Shown here piece after piece: positions 1 to 6,243 of a stretch of 6,537 bases of DNA. The notes under the pieces were generated by a model. That model did no database searches and was not told where the DNA came from. It worked only from the letters and a program-made list of their open reading frames with translations. Location of the stretch: contig JACDCH010000272.1 in the NCBI GenBank assembly GCA_013694495.1, positions 1-6,537 on the forward strand. Direction: 5' to 3'. Numbering within the stretch: position 1 is the first letter of the stretch; every line of letters starts with the position of its first letter. The stretch comes from Acidimicrobiia bacterium (lineage in GTDB: Bacteria; Actinomycetota; Acidimicrobiia; Acidimicrobiales; JACDCH01). The position numbers were made by a program, and so were the translations under genes.

Positions 1-7
1 GCCGGGC

Positions 8-1411
8 TCAGGTGCCGGGCCAGCGGCCGGGGTTCATGCGCCGGTCGGGGTCGAGGGCGTCGCGCACCCGGGTGAGCAGCTCGGTGAAGCCGGGGTCGGC
101 CCGGGCCACGATCCGGGCCGCGGCCCCCTCCGACGCCTTGTACGGCACGTACCCGTGGTCGAGCACGACGTCGGCCAGCTCGGCCATGGCCGAGCGCACC
201 CGACCCACCTCGTCGTCGTCGCCCCGGTCGAAGCAGGCGACGTAGCGCAGCACCCAGTAGCGGCCGCCCTCCATGGGCCGGGCCACGAGGAAGGGCGGGA
301 ACCCGTGGGCCTCGAGCACGCCGAGGCCGGCCTCGGCCCCCTTCACCCACGCCGCGCCCGGGCCGTAGGAGCCGACCCACGCCAGGCCGCCGCCGGGGAA
401 GTCGAGCAGGAAGTCGAGCGTGGTCGGGAGCTCGGCGAGCTTGGCCATGCCCGGCATCAGCTTCACGAGCTGGCTCACCTCGAACGGCGCGTCGACGCCG
501 GCGTCGGCCAGCACCCGCCGGCCGAGCGCCACCCGCGCCGCCAGCTCCTCGGCCGTGGACGCCGTGATGTCGATGAAGAGGAAGGCGAACGGCTCGTCGT
601 CGGCCCGGACGAGGCCGCGCGTAGCGCCGAAGAGCAGCTTCGCCGACGGCCACGTCATGCAGCCGACGTCGTCGAAGCTGCCGCTGCGGGCCAGCGCCCG
701 CATGGCGGCGTAGGCGGTGTCGAGCGACCAGGCGAAGGCGAACCACCGGGTCCGGTGGACGGCCTTGGGCACGAGAGCCAGCCCGCCCCGCAGCACGATG
801 CCGGTGGTGCCCTGCGTGGAGATGAACAGGCCGGTGAGGTCGGGCAGCGGGGCCCGGCCGAACCACGAGTCGACGACCCCGCCGCTGCCGGTGCGCACGA
901 CCGTGCCGTCGGCCAGGACGGCCTCGACCCCGGTGAGCCAGCGGCCCATGGCGCCGCCCCGCATGGACAGGTTGTTGAGCCCGTCGAGCAAGGCGTTCAT
1001 CAGCGCCGACGTGAACGGCGGGGCGAACGGGTACGTGTAGGCGAGGTCGGGGTGGTGCTCGTCGAGGTGGGCCTTGAGCTGGGCGAACGTCACGCCGGGC
1101 TCGACGACGGCCGTCATCGTGTCGGGGTCGACCTCGAGGCCGTCGAGCCGCTTGAGGTCGACGACGATGCCGCCGTGGGGGATGGCGATGCCGGCGACGT
1201 TGTAGCCCGCAACGACCGGGGTGATCGCGACGCCCTCGCGAGCGGCCCAGCGGACGACCTCGACGACCTCGTCGCGCGTGCCGGGCGTGACGGCGAGCGT
1301 CGCCGTCCCGGCCGGGTGCTCGGTGATGTCGTCGAGCCACCCGTCGGGGGCGTGGACGTGCTCGCGACCGACGATGGCGGCCAGCGCCGCCCGCCCCGCA
1401 GCCGCTGGCAT
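8..1411 (-). CDS. FAD-linked oxidase, VAO/PCMH superfamily
   Basis: This 467-residue flavoprotein probably oxidises a small organic substrate with FAD in the cytoplasm; the substrate cannot be named. The N-terminal half is a PCMH-type FAD-binding domain (about residues 36-215). It contains PVVAGYN (66-71), the GGIVVDLKRLDGLEVD stretch (80-95), VVEPGVTFAQL (102-112) and a pyrophosphate-binding region ending in STQGTTGIVLRGGLALVPK (198-216). The C-terminal half is the substrate-binding cap and closes with DPDRRMNPGRW (454-464), the usual C-terminal signature of VAO-type enzymes. The His of the BBE-type R-S/T-G-G-H motif is absent (AGYN instead), so FAD attachment through that residue is not expected. 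The ATG at 1411 is chosen because it overlaps the preceding gene's TGA by one base (TGATG), which implies translational coupling, and because the frame upstream is low-complexity Arg/Pro/Gly shadow sequence. Closest named relatives by pattern are 4-cresol dehydrogenase and vanillyl-alcohol oxidase-like proteins. Confidence 0.9.
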   Translation of the reverse strand: MPAAAGRAALAAIVGREHVHAPDGWLDDITEHPAGTATLAVTPGTRDEVVEVVRWAAREGVAITPVVAGYNVAGIAIPHGGIVVDLKRLDGLEVDPDTMTAVVEPGVTFAQLKAHLDEHHPDLAYTYPFAPPFTSALMNALLDGLNNLSMRGGAMGRWLTGVEAVLADGTVVRTGSGGVVDSWFGRAPLPDLTGLFISTQGTTGIVLRGGLALVPKAVHRTRWFAFAWSLDTAYAAMRALARSGSFDDVGCMTWPSAKLLFGATRGLVRADDEPFAFLFIDITASTAEELAARVALGRRVLADAGVDAPFEVSQLVKLMPGMAKLAELPTTLDFLLDFPGGGLAWVGSYGPGAAWVKGAEAGLGVLEAHGFPPFLVARPMEGGRYWVLRYVACFDRGDDDEVGRVRSAMAELADVVLDHGYVPYKASEGAAARIVARADPGFTELLTRVRDALDPDRRMNPGRWPGT

Positions 1412-2316
1412 CAGTTCGGGCGGATCCGGAGGGCCGACAGCTCCCGCACGAGGTTGCCGGTGGCCAGCTGCAGCAGCGGCTCGACGTCGCCCTCGAGGAC
1501 GACGACGGCGGCGGGGCTGATGCCGTTGTCGACCTGCACCCGGCCGCGGCCGATGCGCAACGTCGCCGCGGTGCGGCCGGCCTTGATCCCGATGGTGATC
1601 GGCACGGGGAGGCGCAGCAGGGCGAGGCGCACGCCGGCGTTGGCGAGGTACGCGGGCACCGTACGGGCGAGGAGGTGGACGAGCAGGTTGGCCTCGCCCG
1701 GCGGCGGGGTCTGCACGTCGGGCACGTCGGGGGCGACGCGGTGCACGAACCGCATGACGCCGCCGAGGGCGAGCATCGGGGCGGCGAGGGGAAGGGCGGC
1801 GACGACGGTGGCCGCCTCGAGCACCGCCCGGGGCGGGTCGAGCGGGCGCTTGCGGGTGAGGCGGGCCAGGAGGCCGTCGACGGTGTTGCCCACGAGGTTC
1901 GCCACCTCGATCTGGGCGACCGTGGCCCGGATGGCGGTGATGGCGTCGGCGGGCAGCACCTCGGCCAGGGGCCCGCTGTCGAGCGGGTGGCCGGCGTCGG
2001 CGCAGGCCCGGGCGTAGGTGAGGAGGGCGGCCTCGGCCAGCTCGGCGTCGTCGAGGTCGTCGCCCTCGGCCCGCTCGCCCAGGTAGTCGGACCAGGAGCC
2101 GTGGATCCAGGCGCAGTAGCGGCACCCGTTCACCTCGGTGACGGCCAGGATCACCCGCTCCCGGGTGCGGGCCCCGATCGGGCCGCCGGGCAGGTACGAC
2201 CGCACGAGGGCGGGCAGTGTGCGGGCCAGCTCGACGAACCAGGGCGCCAGGACCGACGGATCGGCGGTGCGCCTCGGGAACGGGTCGCGCTGGCGGTCGG
2301 GCTGCGGGTCGGCCAC
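1411..2316 (-). CDS. AhpD/carboxymuconolactone decarboxylase-like protein with probable SCP2-like C-terminal domain
   Basis: The protein has 301 residues if the GTG at 2316 is used. Residues about 25-150 form an AhpD/CMD-like alpha-helical domain. Its core VNGCRYCAWIHGSW has C65-x-x-C68 and H72, with E53 twelve residues before the first Cys. These spacings match the Glu118, Cys130, Cys133 and His137 relay of mycobacterial AhpD; the residue equivalent to AhpD His132 is Tyr67. A thiol-disulfide or peroxidase-like activity is therefore plausible. Residues 166-190 are a hydrophobic stretch that could be a buried or membrane-associated helix. The tail (about 236-300: TIGIKAGRTAATLRI, then ISPAAVVVLEGDVEPLLQL and GNLVRELSALRI) reads like an SCP2 lipid-binding domain; this assignment is tentative. 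Upstream in-frame sequence is Arg/Gly/Pro-rich and overlaps the TetR gene, so the 351-residue version was rejected. The stop overlaps the FAD oxidase start by one base. Confidence 0.82.
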   Translation of the reverse strand: MADPQPDRQRDPFPRRTADPSVLAPWFVELARTLPALVRSYLPGGPIGARTRERVILAVTEVNGCRYCAWIHGSWSDYLGERAEGDDLDDAELAEAALLTYARACADAGHPLDSGPLAEVLPADAITAIRATVAQIEVANLVGNTVDGLLARLTRKRPLDPPRAVLEAATVVAALPLAAPMLALGGVMRFVHRVAPDVPDVQTPPPGEANLLVHLLARTVPAYLANAGVRLALLRLPVPITIGIKAGRTAATLRIGRGRVQVDNGISPAAVVVLEGDVEPLLQLATGNLVRELSALRIRPN

Positions 2317-2322
2317 CCGGCG

Positions 2323-2328
2323 ACGGTA
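2323..2328 (-). promoter_or_regulatory. candidate internal -10 element for a leaderless transcript of the AhpD-like gene
   Basis: The minus strand reads TACCGT, a TANNNT actinobacterial -10 match, followed by 6 nt (CGCCGG) and then the GTG start at 2316. No Shine-Dalgarno sequence is present. The hexamer lies in the 41-base gap after the TetR stop codon. A transcript starting at or next to the GTG would be leaderless. This is inference from motif and spacing only; read-through from upstream is equally possible. Confidence 0.35.
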
Positions 2329-2357
2329 CCGCGCCGACCCGGGCGGGCCCGGCGGGG

Positions 2358-2948
2358 TCAGGCCGCCCGCACGCCCAGGACGCCAGCGACCACCAGGGTC
2401 ACCACCGCCCGCGCCCCGTCCGCGTCGTGCAGGCCGGTGGTGCGCAGGTGCTCCCAGAGCGGCCACGAGAGGGCGGCGTCGAGGGCGTCGAGCAGCAGGC
2501 CGCCCTCGTTGCCGCGGGCGTCGACCTCGGGTGCGAAGGCCCGGGCGATCTCGTCGCGCAGGAACCGCCGCCCGAAGCGCACCCGGTTGTCGACCTCGAC
2601 CGACCCCCAGGCGTGCACGGCGGTGGCCCGCAGGATCGGGGTGATGGCCTCGAGGAGGTCGGACCGCTGGCGCACGACCTCGGGCAGCCGGACGGCGAGG
2701 GGCTCGGCCGGGTGGATCACGAGCACGAGCGACTGCAGCCGGTCGGCGACCCGGTCGCCCACCGCCGCGTACAGCCCCTCGAGGTCGGCGAAGTGCTGGA
2801 AGACGGAACGCACCGAGACGCCGGCCCGCTCGGCCACCTTGGGGGCCGTGGGGCGCAGGTCGCCCTCGTCGACCAGACCGATGCAGGCGTCGACGATGAG
2901 GTCGCGGGTGCGGATCGCCCGTGCCGTGCGCCCGTCGATCGTCGTCAT
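2358..2948 (-). CDS. TetR-family transcriptional regulator
   Basis: This 196-residue protein has the normal length and layout for a TetR repressor. The N-terminal DNA-binding domain spans about residues 12-60, with the helix-turn-helix at TAPKVAERAGVSVRSVFQHF (34-53); VSVRSVFQHF is the characteristic recognition-helix region. Helix 1 carries the typical TRDLIVDACIGLVDEG pattern (14-29). The remaining C-terminal residues form the variable helical ligand-binding and dimerisation domain, so the inducer cannot be predicted. The ATG at 2948 was chosen because it directly precedes the HTH domain; the upstream in-frame extension overlaps the membrane protein gene and is Arg/Pro-rich. The gene begins 11 bases after the membrane protein stop and ends 41 bases before the AhpD-like gene. 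It probably controls this cluster, with the inverted repeat at 5417-5431 as a possible operator. Confidence 0.93.
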   Translation of the reverse strand: MTTIDGRTARAIRTRDLIVDACIGLVDEGDLRPTAPKVAERAGVSVRSVFQHFADLEGLYAAVGDRVADRLQSLVLVIHPAEPLAVRLPEVVRQRSDLLEAITPILRATAVHAWGSVEVDNRVRFGRRFLRDEIARAFAPEVDARGNEGGLLLDALDAALSWPLWEHLRTTGLHDADGARAVVTLVVAGVLGVRAA

Positions 2949-2956
2949 CGGCGCGG

Positions 2957-2962
2957 AGGTTA
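2957..2962 (-). promoter_or_regulatory. candidate -10 element overlapping the stop codon of the membrane protein gene
   Basis: The minus strand reads TAACCT, whose first three bases are the TAA stop of the membrane protein gene. Eight nucleotides (CCGCGCCG) separate it from the TetR ATG at 2948, the same spacing as at both divergent starts at 5395 and 5446. No Shine-Dalgarno sequence precedes the ATG; the only purine-rich GGAGGT is on the opposite strand. This may be an internal leaderless promoter for the regulator. The overlap with a stop codon makes chance more likely here than at the divergent pair. Confidence 0.33.
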
Positions 2963-5395
2963 CGGCGCCGCCACCGACAGCCCCCCGACGACGTGGTGCA
3001 GGCGGGTCAGCGCCACCACGGCCAGCCCGTAGACGGCGAGGGCCAGCAGCTGCACGGCCCGGAACCCGATCGTCATCGACAGCATCGTGGTCAGCACGGA
3101 GCCGATGACCGAGAAGAACCCGTTGACCGCCCACGACCAGGCCACGTACTGCTCGCCGTCCGGGCCGAGGCGGGCGACGAGGCCCAGGCCGAGCGGCATG
3201 AACATGCCGAGGCACAGGCCGAGGGGGGCGAGCAGCAGGAGGGCGACGACCACCCGCACGGCGAGGCCCTGGTCGAGCAGCGAGTCGGTGAGGCCGTCGA
3301 GGGCGAACTGGTAGAAGGCCGTGAGCAGCGCCAGCGCCGCCAGCACCACGACCGCCCCTCGCCGACCCTGGGCCGCGACGCGGTGGCTCAGCAGCGCGCC
3401 GATCCCGGTGAACACGAGGATCGAGGCCAGCGTGACGGTGAGCGAGTACGTCGGGTAGCCGAGGAACCGGGTCAGCCGCTGGATCATCGTGATCTCGAAC
3501 AGCATGAAGCCGAGCCCGAGGGCGGCGAAGTAGGCGGCCGACACCCCCTTGGCGGGGAGGTCGCTCCAGCGCCGGCGGATCACCACGAACGGCAGGAGCA
3601 GGAACGCAGCGGCGAAGAGCACTGCGACAGCGAGCAGCAAGAGCAGGACGCGCTCGCCGATCCGCGACTCCGGGTCCTCGACTGCGATCGGCTCGAGGAA
3701 GTCGCCGATCACGTCGCCGAACGGGGTGAAGTGCCAGAAGAACGGAGAGTCGTCGCGGACCGTGGTGATGTCGCCCGGGTACTCGGCCACGACGGCGTCG
3801 ACCTGGGCCGGGGTCCCCGACGCGACCCGGCTGACGATGCCGTCGCCGGGCGACTCGCCGGGGGCGTGGAACGAGACCGTCTGGGGCAGGTCGGTGAGAC
3901 CGTCGAGGTAGCGGTCGACCTCGGCCGGGGTGAACGGCGTGCGCTTCAGGACGATGGTCGACAGGTCGCCCGTGGCCTCGGTGAGGTAGGCGGCGACCAC
4001 CATGTGCCGGGTGGGGTCGGCGGCCCCGACCGCCTCGAGGGCGTCGCGCGCCGTGACGAGGTAGCGGCTGGTGCGGTTCGGGGCGGCCTCGACGTCGAGC
4101 TCACCGAACTGCACGACGACGATGCCGTCGTCGGTCAGGTGGCGCAGGCTCTCCTCGATCATCTCCTGCGTGTAGAGGTAGCTCTCCGAGAGCACGAAGG
4201 CGCCCGAGGAGGCGGCGTTGTTGGCGGCGTAGCTGTCGGGGGCGACGAACCAGATGAGGTCGTAGGCGGTGTCGGCGCGGGCCAGGTAGGAGCGGCCGTC
4301 GCCCTGGTGGAGATCGACCTCGGGGCGCTCGGCGAGGTTGCCGGTGTACTCGGCGAACTCGCCCTTCAGCAGGCCGACGGTGACCGGGTTGAGCTCGACG
4401 GCCTCGATGGCGGTGGCGCCGAAAGCGAGCGAGGCGAGGATCTCGTTGCCGCCCGCCGAGCCGATGATCAGCTCGCGGCCCGGTGGCCCACCGAGGATGT
4501 CGAAGGGCGTGGCCCGGGGGTCGGCCTCGTAGTCGGCCAGAAGGCCCTCGACGTCGCCGTCGAAGCTGTGGATGCCCGAGCCGAACGTGCCGTCGTGGCC
4601 GAGCAGCCGGTCGCTGTCGTCGCCCGGGACCTGGTGCACGTCGACGCGGAACACGGGGCCCCAGCCGGAGAACAGGGCCTGGGCGCCGCCGAGCTTGTCG
4701 GCCTCGACCTCGACGTCGGGCAGGGCGCCGCTGCCGAAGACGCCGACGGCCAGCACGACGGAGGCGATGGCACCGACGACGAAGGGGGTCGATCGTCGCG
4801 GCAGCGACGCCAACCCGACCAGCGCGAACAGCAGCGCGGCCAGGAGGATCACCGCCGGCGGGCCGAGCCGGGAGATGAGCGGGATGGCGACCAGGCTCGC
4901 CAGGCCGGCGCCGATCAGGTCGGCGAAGTAGAGCCGGCCCACGTCGTCGCCGGCCCGGCCCAGCAGCACCGAGATCATGATCCCGAGCCCGATGAACGAA
5001 ACGAAGAGCACGAAGCAGATGACGCCGAGGACGACCAGGTTCTTGAACGACGACCGGGTGCCGTAGTCCCAGATCGCCCTCGTGTCGATCGGGACCTGCG
5101 ACACGAGGAGGTAGCCGGCGGCGATGGTGATGGCGCTGGCCGTAGCGGCCAGGCCGACGACCCGGTCGGTGCTCCACCGGCGCAGCGGCGCCACCACCGC
5201 CACCAGCACGCCGCCCGAGCCGATGCCCAGCAGGGCCAACCCGATGACCAGGTACGTGTAGTAGTACCAGAGCTTGTAGGAGATGATCCGCGTGTAGCCG
5301 ACCTCGAGGAGGAGGCCGGCCAGGCTGATCACGAGGATCGTCGTCCAGCGGGGCAGCCACGATCGCCCGTCCTCGTCGCCCCCCTCCTCCGTCAT
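2960..5395 (-). CDS. integral membrane spermidine/spermine synthase-like protein (Rossmann domain between two transmembrane blocks)
   Basis: This 811-residue protein has about seven N-terminal membrane helices (roughly 17-37, 47-70, 78-100, 117-146, 160-177, 180-198, 203-222), a soluble domain (about 223-575), and about seven C-terminal helices (582-797). The soluble domain resembles the class I SAM/decarboxylated-SAM fold of SpeE: LIIGSAGGNEILASLAFG (309-326), acidic strand end VELNP (333-337), QGDGRSYL (364-371) and YDLIW (378-382). LGFMLFEITMIQRLTRFLGY (628-647) and the following helix match the membrane block of fused SpeE-like proteins. The usual GGGDGG motif is replaced by GSAGGNE, and the D-x-x-D catalytic segment after YDVII is absent (WFVAPDS), so aminopropyl transfer is doubtful; another alkyl or methyl transfer, or a ligand-sensing role, is possible. 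The ATG at 5395 is the first Met before the first helix. It heads the four-gene minus-strand operon. Confidence 0.9.
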   Translation of the reverse strand: MTEEGGDEDGRSWLPRWTTILVISLAGLLLEVGYTRIISYKLWYYYTYLVIGLALLGIGSGGVLVAVVAPLRRWSTDRVVGLAATASAITIAAGYLLVSQVPIDTRAIWDYGTRSSFKNLVVLGVICFVLFVSFIGLGIMISVLLGRAGDDVGRLYFADLIGAGLASLVAIPLISRLGPPAVILLAALLFALVGLASLPRRSTPFVVGAIASVVLAVGVFGSGALPDVEVEADKLGGAQALFSGWGPVFRVDVHQVPGDDSDRLLGHDGTFGSGIHSFDGDVEGLLADYEADPRATPFDILGGPPGRELIIGSAGGNEILASLAFGATAIEAVELNPVTVGLLKGEFAEYTGNLAERPEVDLHQGDGRSYLARADTAYDLIWFVAPDSYAANNAASSGAFVLSESYLYTQEMIEESLRHLTDDGIVVVQFGELDVEAAPNRTSRYLVTARDALEAVGAADPTRHMVVAAYLTEATGDLSTIVLKRTPFTPAEVDRYLDGLTDLPQTVSFHAPGESPGDGIVSRVASGTPAQVDAVVAEYPGDITTVRDDSPFFWHFTPFGDVIGDFLEPIAVEDPESRIGERVLLLLLAVAVLFAAAFLLLPFVVIRRRWSDLPAKGVSAAYFAALGLGFMLFEITMIQRLTRFLGYPTYSLTVTLASILVFTGIGALLSHRVAAQGRRGAVVVLAALALLTAFYQFALDGLTDSLLDQGLAVRVVVALLLLAPLGLCLGMFMPLGLGLVARLGPDGEQYVAWSWAVNGFFSVIGSVLTTMLSMTIGFRAVQLLALAVYGLAVVALTRLHHVVGGLSVAAP

Positions 5396-5403
5396 CGCCG
5401 GTC

Positions 5404-5409
5404 ACGCTA
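5404..5409 (-). promoter_or_regulatory. candidate -10 element of the minus-strand operon
   Basis: The minus strand reads TAGCGT, matching TANNNT. Eight bases (GACCGGCG) follow before the ATG at 5395, which would put transcription initiation at or within a base or two of the start codon and produce a leaderless mRNA. This geometry is well known in actinobacteria. No convincing -35 hexamer is seen. Confidence 0.5.
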
Positions 5410-5416
5410 AGGAGCC

Positions 5417-5431
5417 GGACCCGAGCGGTCC
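5417..5431. promoter_or_regulatory. candidate operator: inverted repeat GGACC-N5-GGTCC
   Basis: The plus strand has GGACC, then CGAGC, then GGTCC: a perfect 5-base inverted repeat with a 5-base centre. It lies between the two outward-facing -10 hexamers. TetR-family dimers bind short palindromes of this kind, and the regulator is encoded in the adjacent operon. The half-sites are short and GC-rich, so chance is a real alternative. Confidence 0.4.
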
Positions 5432-5437
5432 TAACGT
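5432..5437 (+). promoter_or_regulatory. candidate -10 element of the MBL-fold hydrolase gene
   Basis: The plus strand reads TAACGT, matching TANNNT, with 8 bases (GCGCCGGC) before the ATG at 5446. The spacing mirrors the opposing promoter and suggests a leaderless transcript. There is no Shine-Dalgarno sequence, and no clear -35 element is visible. Confidence 0.5.
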
Positions 5438-5445
5438 GCGCCGGC

Positions 5446-6243
5446 ATGGGGGACCTGCTCGACCTGTCCGCGGCGATCCTGGCCGGCGAGGCCTCCATCG
5501 ACGATCACCACCCGTTCTCGCCGACGGGCGCGCTCGAGGAGGTGGCGCCAGGGGTTGCCTTCGTGCAGTCGTTCGCCAACGTCGCCGCCGTCGCCACCGG
5601 CGCCGGCCTGTGCCTCGTCGACACCGGCTCGGTGTTCGCGGCCGACTCGATCCACGCCGCGGTGCGGGCCTGGTCGCCGGAGCGGGCCACCACCGCGATC
5701 TACACGCACGGCCACATCGACCACTGCATGGGGACGGCGCCGTTCGAAGCCGAGGGACCGATCGAGGTCATCGGCCACGAGGCCGTCGACGAGCGCTTCG
5801 ACCGCTACATCAAGACCGCGGGCTACAACGGCGTCATCAACCAGCGGCAGTTCCGGGCCAAGGGGCTGCGATGGCCGGTGGAGTACCGGCGGCCAGACCG
5901 CACCTACCGCGACCGCCTCGACCTGGAGCTCGGCGGCGAAGCCGTCCACCTGCACCACGCCCGGGGCGAGACCGACGACCACACGTGGACGTGGTGGCCC
6001 GAGCGCAAGGTGCTGTGCACCGGCGACCTCATCATCTGGTGCAGCCCGAACGCCGGGAACCCGCAGAAGGTGCAGCGGACCCCGACGAGTGGGCGGCGGC
6101 GCTGCGGGCCATGGCCGCCCTCGAGCCCGAGGTGCTGCTGCCCGGCCACGGCCTCCCGGTGGCCGGCGCCAGCCCGGTGCGGGCGGTGCTCGAGGACACC
6201 GCCGCGCTGCTGGAGTCGATCGTCGAGCAGACGCTCGGGCTGA
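5446..6243 (+). CDS. MBL-fold metallo-hydrolase, alkyl-sulfatase-like; catalytic part, frameshifted after residue 211
   Basis: Read literally this is a 265-residue protein, but only residues 1-211 (to 6078) are authentic. Residues 212-265 are Arg/Pro/Cys-rich out-of-frame sequence ending at TGA 6241. The authentic part has the metallo-beta-lactamase strand LCLVDTGS (55-62), the metal-binding motif T-H88-G-H90-I-D92-H93, a likely ligand region in HHARGETDDH (170-179, H179 or H171) and CTGD (191-194) with D194 as probable bridging ligand. DLIIWCSPNAGNPQKVQR (194-211) is typical of alkyl-sulfatase-type hydrolases in the SdsA1/YjcS group. The last metal ligand (PGHG) lies in the shifted frame, so the literal product could not form a complete dinuclear site. 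The family hydrolyses sulfate esters or related substrates; the actual substrate is unknown. It is divergent from the operon with the SCP2-like gene. The ATG at 5446 fits the candidate leaderless promoter. Confidence 0.8.
   Translation: MGDLLDLSAAILAGEASIDDHHPFSPTGALEEVAPGVAFVQSFANVAAVATGAGLCLVDTGSVFAADSIHAAVRAWSPERATTAIYTHGHIDHCMGTAPFEAEGPIEVIGHEAVDERFDRYIKTAGYNGVINQRQFRAKGLRWPVEYRRPDRTYRDRLDLELGGEAVHLHHARGETDDHTWTWWPERKVLCTGDLIIWCSPNAGNPQKVQRTPTSGRRRCGPWPPSSPRCCCPATASRWPAPARCGRCSRTPPRCWSRSSSRRSG

Larger units (their letters stand above)
5396..5445. promoter_or_regulatory. 50-base divergent promoter region
   Basis: This is the entire spacer between the minus-strand operon and the plus-strand hydrolase gene. 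It holds a TANNNT hexamer facing each way, each 8 nt from its ATG, leaving 22 bases between them. The two -35 regions must therefore overlap. The flanks are roughly mirrored: TAAGGA at 5408-5413 and TCCTAA at 5429-5434 form an imperfect inverted repeat. There is no Shine-Dalgarno sequence on either side. A single protein bound in the middle could block both promoters. Confidence 0.6.

Noticed and set aside
155..2017. Plus-strand open frame of 620 codons opposite the FAD oxidase and AhpD-like genes
   Set aside because: It spans two real minus-strand genes, is highly biased in composition and shows no family motif.
1412..2125. N-terminal extension of the FAD oxidase frame to an ATG at 2125
   Set aside because: The extra 238 codons are Arg/Pro/Gly shadow sequence within the AhpD-like gene. 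The ATG at 1411 gives the normal family length.
2955..2960. GGAGGT resembling a strong ribosome binding site
   Set aside because: It is on the plus strand, where no plausible gene follows; the TetR start it adjoins is on the minus strand.
2949..3215. N-terminal extension of the TetR frame to an ATG at 3215
   Set aside because: The added 89 residues are Arg/Pro-rich, overlap the membrane protein and precede the normal TetR start. The Val codon nearest upstream is GTA, not a start codon.
2921..5410. Plus-strand open frame of 829 codons opposite the membrane protein
   Set aside because: Its product is low-complexity Gly/Glu/Arg/Asp/His-rich sequence with no recognisable domain. It is the antisense shadow of a clear membrane protein in GC-rich DNA.
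5431..5982. Minus-strand open frame of 183 codons over the divergent spacer and hydrolase
   Set aside because: Val/Asp/Gly/Arg-rich shadow of the hydrolase gene, without domain signals.
6070..6090. Programmed ribosomal frameshifting in the hydrolase gene
   Set aside because: There is no slippery heptamer or clear downstream structure, and restoring one base recreates an ordinary family sequence.
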